Assembly (NCBI RefSeq): GCF_018139145.2
Contig: NC_059480.1
Span: 16,368,428 to 16,432,427, forward strand
Length of the DNA stretch: 64,000 nt
Direction: 5' to 3'
Source of the DNA: Gymnogyps californianus
Lineage: Eukaryota; Chordata; Aves; Accipitriformes; Cathartidae
Part shown: positions 57,701 through 64,000 of the stretch, one piece after another
Layout of the letters: each line of letters begins with the position of its first letter
Position numbering within the stretch: the first letter of the stretch is position 1
Made by a program: the position numbers and the translations under genes
The notes under the pieces: generated by a model
Databases searched by the model: none
Told to the model about the DNA's origin: nothing
What the model saw: the letters and a program-made list of their open reading frames with translations, nothing else

Positions 57701-58509
57701 GAACACTGCTTTTCCTCCAAAACCAGGTAAGTTTCTAGGTCTGAGATGAAAACTGGAAGTTGCAAAGAAAAACAAAGTCATCTGGGGAGCACATCATTTC
57801 TTGTCTCAGAGCTTGCTGTTAGAACAGCTTGCAACACAGAAGCGATGACATTTTAGTGCTGGATACAGGCAGCTCCTGAAAGACTGCTAATATTGCCTGT
57901 GGTCAGGCCTAAAGCCATGTCAGGCAAGATCATGGCCCTACTGTCCCAGGTGCTCTACAAGCCTTTCATCAAGGATGGTGGCTATCATGGTCCCTACTGG
58001 CAGCCTTGCCCAGTATCATTTCACTGAATTTGATAGTCCTGAAATTATTTGGGGGGGATTGTAGTTTGTTTCAAATTCACCAGCTCCCTTACCTCCCCAA
58101 CACTAGTCACAAAAACAGATTCCCAAAACCTACCAAATAGTTTAACCTATCACCAACATTAGTTAGCTCAATCTAGCCAGATAAAGGCTAGGTTTGAAAA
58201 ATATTAATAGTAACAGTGAAGAGAGCAAGTTCCTCCTGAACTAATGAATAGTTCTAAGTATTTTCAACAAGCAGGACAGGTACTGTGGGTTAAACAATTC
58301 TCAAGGCATTCACAGAAGCAACCCTAGCTATTTATTCCCAAGAGCAACCATGTCTGCTATCTGCCAACATACCTCACCCACCTTTACACTGCCAGTGACA
58401 ACAACATCACCTTTAGAATAGGGTCTATTATTGGTAACTCCTGAATTCCAGCCCCCTCTGGTATGTGGGCTTATGAAAAGCAAAACAAAGGCATCTGGAG
58501 CTTGGATAT

Positions 58510-58636
58510 TACTCTAGTATTTACATTACAGCAGCACCTGGAAATGTGACCAAGACCACACAAAGGTAGGTGCTCCATACACACTAAAAAGACAGTCCTT
58601 GCCAAAAAGGGTTTACAATCTTGGCATAGTATGGGG
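58510..58636 (+). mobile_element. Ancient amniote interspersed repeat
   Basis: TATTTACATTACAGCAGCAC, then AGGTAGGTGCTCCATACACA, then AAAGACAGTCCTTGCCAAAA and GGGTTTACAATCTTGGC follow a repeat widely seen in turtle, crocodile and bird DNA (recalled as ATTACAGTAGCACCTAG ... TAGGCGCTGTACAAACAC ... AGACAGTCCCTGCCCC ... GCTTACAATCTAA). The family name is not certain. Confidence 0.58.
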
Positions 58637-61600
58637 TCTTGATTAAGCCTATTCATGTACTACTAACATCTCCAAGGGTCACAGACCTGATCCTCCCTCT
58701 GCCAAGGCTGGTTTCAGTGAATACAGAGTCCTGTCAAGAGCCAGATTCCTGCACTACACCCAGCTAAGGAACATGTGGAGGAGGTAGTAGCTGAGAACAG
58801 GCTGCTGCAACTATTCCTTCTCAAAGCAAGGTCTGCATGGGGTGCAGGAGTGGTATATGACTTAACCCACTTCTGTCACAATATAGAGGAAACCTTGAAA
58901 GTAAAGGCACATCTTTAACACACTTACCCACTTTGAAGACTGCCTGGACAATTCCATGGCTAAACCAGTAGATGCAAGAACTTCAGCTACTGTATAGAGA
59001 TCTTCTGCACCAAGGTATCAAGCACATTTGCAAGGTCTGACTGGCAGCACAGGGTCCTCACAACCAGGACCCCATCCACAACACCCAAGCAAGGCAGGCC
59101 ACAGAAAGCAGCCAGGTTCAGCTCAGAATCCAGATCACTAGAGAAAGCCATGGTGATGAGGCAGGTTTGAAGTCAAACCAGGAAGCCAATCCACAGGTCA
59201 GATCCAGTGACAGCCAGACAGGTCCACAGTGGCAAGGCATATGCAGGGGCAGGCCAGGAAGTCAGTCGATGCATTGGGGTCTGGATCAATGGGGTTCATT
59301 GCCAGGAAAGAGCATAGCCAAGCTACAGACCAGCACTCTCCTACAGCATAGCACAAACCAGAGCTCAGAGGCCCAGACTGAGCTTAAATAAGATCCCTGG
59401 GCCAATGATCAAGGGCTGTGGGTGGAGGTCCCAGGTGAGGTTGGTCAGGGCAATTAGGAGCTATTCATGCTGTCTGGGCCCCAACCCATGTGTAGAAGCA
59501 CCATCTTAAAGGCTGTGATTGCACATTTATCAGCAGTGCCATTAGCTACTAGAAGAAAGTGATGAAATTATTCTGGGATCCTTGAGAGTTTCTGCAGCCT
59601 CCTGCTTGCTTGTTGCCCATCCCTTAGCATATTAATCCATCCTAGAGAGAGGCTTATGCAGCTGTGGCTTGAACAAGTAAGCAGCTGCCTCTGTAAGACA
59701 AGTAGAAAGCTCAAAGAAATTAATAGAAAGCTCCTTTCCCGTGGTTTGAGTGGACTTTGAATCATCATGCAACAGCACATCAGCACCTATTGTGCTGGGA
59801 GCCACAGGGACACTGTATGCTGAAGAAATCATTCCCACCACTCATCTGGCTGCTGGGTTAAAGGTTTATTTTGCCACTGCTTTCCTCTCCAGAGTCCCCG
59901 TTTCAGTAGTTACACCCACGTTGCCCGTTAGCCCCATCACTAGCGCTGCTCCAGCTGTCTCTCGCTTGGTGACATATGGGAAAACAGCTCTGATTAATTT
60001 TATTTCCAAATCATTTACCCAAAATGGTATATATTTTTCTGGTTGATTTCAACTGGAATTTGTTCATACTTTTCAATGCAAAATGAGATCAGAGGCCAAT
60101 ATTCTGATTTGTTGATGAAGTACCATGTGGAGATGCACTGGGTACAAAGGTCACTCTGTCTATGCTCCAGTTAGATAATGTTTGAGCAGTGAAATTTGAG
60201 TTCAGGTAAAGGCAAGACAAGTTTGTTTTGAAACAAAACAGTGCTCTTGATTCTTGAAATTAAAAGAAATGTTGGAACCTGAGGGAATAATTTTCATGAT
60301 GGCACTGCCAGAGCAAAGCAAAATTGACTCTGCAAGCCAAGAAGAAAAGTTCAGCAACACCCTCAGCTTTTGGGGAATCCACTCCATAGGTCTTGCTTTC
60401 AAGTGGGGCAGGTTCTGTACCTCCAGTAGGTTGGTACATACAGAGACAGCAATGACACACTGCTGGTGTGCTGGCATGGATATCTTAGTGCGTGTGTGTA
60501 TGTGTGTACACAACAATTCAGATTTCCATGATATTCTGATTTTGCTCCCTTTTCTTCCAGTGAAACATCTCTCTCTGACATATCCCAAAAGAACTTCAAA
60601 AGTGGAAAAAGGAGGAAGAAATGCCTGGCAAAGCAACCAAAAGCCATTTCACCTCAAAGATGCAGGGCAGAATATGGACCTGGCTTGCAGAAGATGATTT
60701 CCATTGTTTAGTTTTTATTTTCATATTAAAAGAATCACTGAGAATTTTTAGTCCAGTGTTTCTTGTTTCCCCTTGGCGTAAGAGTTTCTCTGCTTCTTCA
60801 GTATACTTATATCACTAATTTTTTTAATGCTCTACAGCCCAGGATGATGACTTTCACTTGACATCCTATTTTACCAGCCAAAAAGCCAAGTCAGAACCCT
60901 GTTGTATTTGATGCAATATAAACAGCGAACACACTCCAAGAGCTGTAAAAGCTAAAAGAGGTGAACCACATAAAGAAATGGCTTATAGGAGAAGTCAGAG
61001 GGAAGATGCTGTACAGTGTATTTCCTATTGGTAAATATGAGTGTGGTATCCAGCAGCCTGAGGGCTGACAGCTGAACTGCTGGGACCATCAGAGATCCTA
61101 TTTAATTATATTCCTTTTGCTTGTTGTTTGGTCTGTGTTCATCTTCCCAGGGCTTCTCCAGTGTGTGTTTTTTTGTTATGCGTACAGAGAGCTTTTAACA
61201 GAGTGGGACTGAGTTTCTCAGAAAGGCTCCAGTCTGCTTGACTAACCACATCACCACGCTCATAGCAGTAGTCTCCATTCTTGCTCATTAGCAAGAGAAA
61301 ATGTGTGGGAGAAATGCCATGGAGGGCCTGGGTCAGAGAAGGAAAGCGATACTAGAAGCATTTGGAGAACGAGGACATGGAAAATAGCCATGAACAATTT
61401 CCAGAAACGTCCCAGGAGATCATTGCCTTATTCAATGCCTCTCATTTCTGCCAGCCTATTTTTGTCTCAGCCCTGAATGTATCCATCTCAGTATATGCAG
61501 CTAACTTGGTAATTTTTAACTCATGGCACTAATTGAATTGTTATTGAATGTGATTCATTAGAACTGGAACAAGCCTTTAACAAATAATTTATCAGATCCT

Positions 61601-61914
61601 TTTCTGCTCCCTCCGCTGACTCCCTGCTTCCCAATGGCTTCTGAACTTGCAACTTGGACATGCTCATACAATCCTTGGCAGGTCCCAGGTACCTGAACTC
61701 CACTGGAACCTGCTGCCTTATGGGCATGATGCCAGCCTGGCCCTCCTCCATCCAAATATGAGCCACTGGGTGGGCCAGTTTTTTTGCTTACACATTTTCA
61801 TCTCCAAGAGCACCAAGACTGGCTCAGCAGACCATTGCTTGGAGCTACAGCACTCAGGTCAGATTACTTGAGCTGGAATAATGCACACACCATAGCAGGA
61901 CAACAGAAGGATTT

Positions 61915-62005
61915 GGAAACCAGCCTATCTAGGCTCCTAGATTTCAATGGGAACTTAGATCCTAAGTACAGATTAGGGTCTAAATATCTTTGTGGCACAA
62001 ACACA
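61915..62005 (+). mobile_element. Old amniote repeat relic
   Basis: TAGGCTCCTAGATTTCAATG, GAACTTAGATCCTAAGTAC and GGTCTAAATATCTTTGTGGC resemble a sauropsid repeat with the phrases TTAGGCTCCTAAGT and TGCCTAAATACCTTTGAGG. Short and diverged. Confidence 0.35.
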
Positions 62006-63126
62006 GTGGCAGAAGGTTTAATATTACATGCAAATATATTAGAATGACTTAGGACAACTCTGGAGATATGTGTGTATGTACATGCAGAAATAAATATACA
62101 TTCATCTCAAGTCCAAGACTTTTTATGCATCTTGTGATATTCTTGACCACAATGACATTCAATAACACTGAATTCCCAGCCTGATTGTACCTGGAATGGA
62201 AAACGTAGTTTTAATTGGTTTTGAACTTGGCATTTTTTATTTCTTTGGCCATCTCTTCCTCTATTTATTCCCCATGGAAGCAAGCAATGAATACCTTACC
62301 TCAGAGGTCCCTGGGCAGGAAAACTGCTATCCTTGTGTCAGCTGGCAGCTCTTGGTAATGGGTGCCAAAGAAAGCAGCAATTTGATGCCAGGAGCTGCAC
62401 ATCTTTCAGAGTATGGACCCAGGATACAGGCTCTGCCTGCCCAGATCAAGATGATGGTTTTGATCTTGTTCCTGTAACTTCTGCTGAGCATGTCTTGTAC
62501 AGGAGAGGAGCACGAAGACGGCTAGAAGGAAGATTTTAACTGAACTACTTGTCAACCAAAACATTGTTTTCATCTAAATGAGAAAGCACTGTAGTAAAGC
62601 CAAAAATAGAATGTTTTTCTAAAGCATTAAAACGCTTTTTAAATTCAATGCTTCCATTTTTTATTTCCAAGTGATCTTTCAAAATGAAATAATAATTGGG
62701 TTTTTTACTTGTTTCAAGGGAAGTCACATTTGTTTTTAGTCTGGAATTCAAAATACGCTGAAATTATGACTTCTCCTGAAATGTTCAGTTCTGCTGTGGG
62801 ACAGCTTCAGGCCAAAATCAGCCAAAAACCAGAGAACTTTCAGACTGTTCTATGCTGAAAGTCACGCAAATAATGAGAAATTAGCATTCCTTAGAATTTA
62901 TTTCAAGCATTAACTGAGGTACCTCTTCTGCCTGTATAAAATTGCGCTTCTTTTAGGGGGTTGCATGAAACTGAGGCTTCAAATAAACTTAGTTAGGGAA
63001 ATTCTTCTTCTGAATGTAGATGGAAGAATTCAAGTCGTGGCTCAAGCAAAACCACATTTATTAAGCTAATTCCAAAATATGCCCAGGCAATTGCTAACTC
63101 ACAGAGAATTATGGCAGTTTGGAAAT

Positions 63127-63150
63127 TAAAAAAAAAAAAAACCACCACAA
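63127..63150 (+). repeat. Poly-A tract passing into CCACCACA
   Basis: About 13 A are followed by ACCACCACAA, like other A-rich tracts in this window. No element body was identified. Confidence 0.8.
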
Positions 63151-64000
63151 AAGCATGGCAAAGCTTTACTGTTGGTTTGTTTAGTGCCCAAGCAAGACAC
63201 TAAATCCAGATGCATTTCACCCCTGGCCCAGCCATAAAGTGGCAGAGTGCTGGGTGAGTGGCGCATCGAAGCTTTGGACAACACCAGACTTAAGCACCCG
63301 TCCTGTTCTCCTTGGCTGAGTACGTGCTGTTTAGGTGTCTTGAAAGAAGAGAGATGCAGCCTGGCATCAGCTCAGTCATTTTAAAACACGAGGCATAGCA
63401 CACTTAGACAATTGGACTGAAAAACAAACAGAAGTAGGTTGATAGCTATTTACACTAGAATTAGAGTTCCCTTTTATATGATGTCTCAACTTACAAAAAA
63501 TACACATATTTAATTCTAATTTTCCAAGACCTTCGTATATTCATCATCATGGTAACGTGCTTTGGCACCTGAGACCAAATGAAAAGAAATGAGGACAGAA
63601 CAAATATATACTAAGAAAGTTCAGTCCTACCCACTTATTTGAGCATCTGTATACTGCTCAGCAAACAAAAGGCAATCCAAATCGGCTGTCCTCCCTGATT
63701 TGCCTGGGGAATGTAGAGCAGGTAGAGCATGTCACCTGGGGGGTGAGTTCATTATTTCTCCTGCCAGCTCACCAGAAGTCCTATTTAGGAAGCATTGGGC
63801 TCAAGTGTGGAACCAAAAAAGCAAAAAAGTGACTTAATATCAAGTTGCCAAGTTTGGAATGAAAAAAACCCTCTCGTTCTTTCATCAGTGGTAACTTCAG
63901 TGGATGTTGTGGAGCAACTTGTAACACAAACTGGCAGCAATATTTCAGCAGTCTCCAATTCTCTCTTTCTGGGCCTTGGGTCCCCATCTGTACACATGGG

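Larger units (their letters stand above)
47416..58509. other. Intergenic DNA, no gene recognised
   Basis: It contains a MIR relic at 51622-51725, a 19-base tandem duplication at 50511-50548 and TA/CA-rich microsatellite-like sequence around 57170-57350. Frames up to 165 codons (51686-52183) lack known motifs. Confidence 0.55.
58637..64000. other. Intergenic DNA, no gene recognised
   Basis: It contains a CAGG-rich degenerate stretch at 59030-59480, a repeat relic near 61915-62005 and a poly-A tract at 63127-63150. The right edge shows no gene start or end that I can identify. Confidence 0.55.

Noticed and set aside
1..64000. Neighbouring genes expected around GMNC in vertebrates (IL1RAP, OSTN)
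   Set aside because: I looked for their characteristic peptides (a TIR domain, the natriuretic-like motifs of musclin) in the translated frames and found none, so they lie outside the window.

Overview
The window is non-coding vertebrate DNA with one recognisable protein-coding gene. It looks like a bird, or at least a sauropsid. It has small spliced exons with GT/AG introns, isolated CpG islands in otherwise AT-leaning DNA, few interspersed repeats, and the identifiable repeats are CR1-type LINE fragments and very old amniote SINE-like relics. No bacterial, viral or organellar genes, tRNA, rRNA or CRISPR arrays were seen.

The gene is GMNC (GEMC1, geminin coiled-coil domain-containing 1) on the + strand, 30221-35211. 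I assembled it from five coding exons: 30221-30223, 31144-31303, 31409-31494, 32915-33031 and 34567-35211. All joins have GT/AG borders and consistent phase, and the product is 336 residues. The identification rests on the geminin-type coiled coil (exon 4), the conserved block just before it (exon 3), the central WVLQTLGLKD block and the C-terminal WRFTWVPK motif shared with Multicilin. GEMC1 is a nuclear regulator that, with E2F4/5-DP1, switches progenitors to the multiciliated cell fate. It was first described as a DNA-replication initiation factor.

Layout. 1-27.8 kb: intergenic DNA upstream of GMNC, with CR1 and old SINE relics (8.2, 15.1, 18.7, 23.7 and 24.6 kb), A-rich tracts and four stretches that look like candidate regulatory elements (10.3, 12.6, 16.3-16.96 and 21.8-22.5 kb). 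27.88-28.62 kb: a CpG island with CRE, CCAAT and YY1-like sites in a promoter-like arrangement, not assigned to any gene. 29.2-30.2 kb: the likely GMNC promoter, with RFX X-box-like, FOX-like and TATA-like motifs. 30.7-31.55 kb: a second CpG island covering exons 2-3 and including a 19-base G run. 35.2-39.95 kb: the 3' flank, probably a long 3' UTR with four AATAAA signals and two miR-34/449-type 8-mer sites. 41.48-41.80 kb: a third, unassigned CpG island. 42-64 kb: intergenic DNA with a CR1 3' end at 47.3 kb and MIR-like or ancient-repeat relics at 51.6, 58.5 and 61.9 kb.

The most useful observations are the one-codon first coding exon, the very GC-rich N-terminal exon behind a G19 tract, the orphan CpG-island promoter 2 kb upstream, and the miR-34/449 sites, which suggest a possible feedback loop in multiciliated cells. 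I found no new multi-gene system.
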